From positions 310,001 to 374,000 of the forward strand of contig NZ_SWMU01000002.1 of assembly GCF_006120725.1 (NCBI RefSeq): a stretch of 64,000 bases of DNA. The letters run 5' to 3'. Position 1 is the first letter of the stretch. The number at the start of each line of letters is the position of its first letter. The notes below the pieces were generated by a model. That model was not told the DNA's origin. It saw only the letters and a program-made list of their open reading frames with translations, and did no database searches. The stretch is from Mesohalobacter halotolerans (GTDB lineage: Bacteria > Bacteroidota > Bacteroidia > Flavobacteriales > Flavobacteriaceae). Made by a program: the position numbers and the translations under genes. Shown here one piece after another: positions 63,985-64,000 of this stretch.

Positions 63985-64000
63985 AGTGATCGCGACAGGA
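63985..64000 (-). tRNA. 3' end of a tRNA gene running out of the window (partial)
   Basis: The minus strand reads TCCTGTCGCGATCACT and then the terminator. This is the form of the closing T-stem, acceptor strand and discriminator base of a tRNA. The same CTGTCGCGATCAC occurs in the tRNA-like remnant, where it follows a recognisable T-arm (CAGGTTCGAAT). The anticodon lies beyond the window, so the amino acid cannot be given. Confidence 0.5.

Overview
The window looks like chromosomal DNA from a low-GC member of the Flavobacteriaceae (Bacteroidota). The pointers are a SusC/SusD pair, several TonB-type outer-membrane proteins, a PorT-like type IX secretion gene, a TamL-type lipoprotein, a short four-region primary sigma factor, a folK-deoxynucleoside kinase fusion, family-specific DUFs (DUF4294, DUF368) and near absence of Shine-Dalgarno sequences. 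A BCCT osmolyte carrier, a sodium-solute symporter and an Amt/P-II pair would suit a marine or saline habitat, but that is inference. I recognise no prophage, CRISPR array, rRNA operon or complete transposon.

Layout. 1-2.2 kb: end of an upstream gene, ridA and a sodium/solute symporter. 2.2-12.8 kb: a tightly packed minus-strand operon, glgE > maltokinase > glgB > GH31 glucosidase > two DUF368 polyprenyl-phosphate carriers > aroE. This is the maltose-1-phosphate route to alpha-glucan with a trimming enzyme, but treS is absent. 13-20 kb: hpf, a secreted TPR protein, gyrA, clpC. 20-24 kb: an SdpI remnant, an M42 peptidase, DUF4294, and glnB-amtB. 24-26.2 kb: an LpxH-like phosphoesterase embedded in a cluster of related interspersed repeats together with a frameshifted GIY-YIG gene. 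26.2-31.7 kb: a PiT-like membrane protein, an outer-membrane barrel, a MazG-like protein, a two-module plug-like secreted protein and folK-dNK. 31.7-39.4 kb: queuosine-precursor transporter, menG/ubiE, porT, a TrmH-type methyltransferase, tamL, PAP2, a small acidic protein and a MATE exporter. 39.8-49.6 kb: susC-susD, BCCT carrier with a universal stress protein, a FAS1 lipoprotein, and a frameshifted DUF481 gene. 49.9-56.3 kb: ybbP/ybbA divergent from tesA, then a TonB receptor. 56.3-64 kb: ornithine aminotransferase, a strongly structured intergenic element, dnaK, a doubly broken methyltransferase, rpoD, a small membrane-protein cluster, an AhpD-like protein, and a second GIY-YIG gene between what looks like a tRNA 3' end and a decayed tRNA-like copy.

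The housekeeping genes look intact. The genome shows ongoing small-scale decay: three genes are broken by single-base changes, two of them at homopolymers, so assembly error must be excluded. The most interesting non-coding material is the 24-26 kb repeat family with its GIY-YIG gene, the tRNA/GIY-YIG/tRNA-remnant arrangement at the right edge, and the approximately 145-nt nested hairpin upstream of dnaK. The most interesting coding observations are the tandem DUF368 pair inside a GlgE operon without TreS, the four-cysteine insertion next to the PLP lysine of the aminotransferase, and the stand-alone double plug-like protein.
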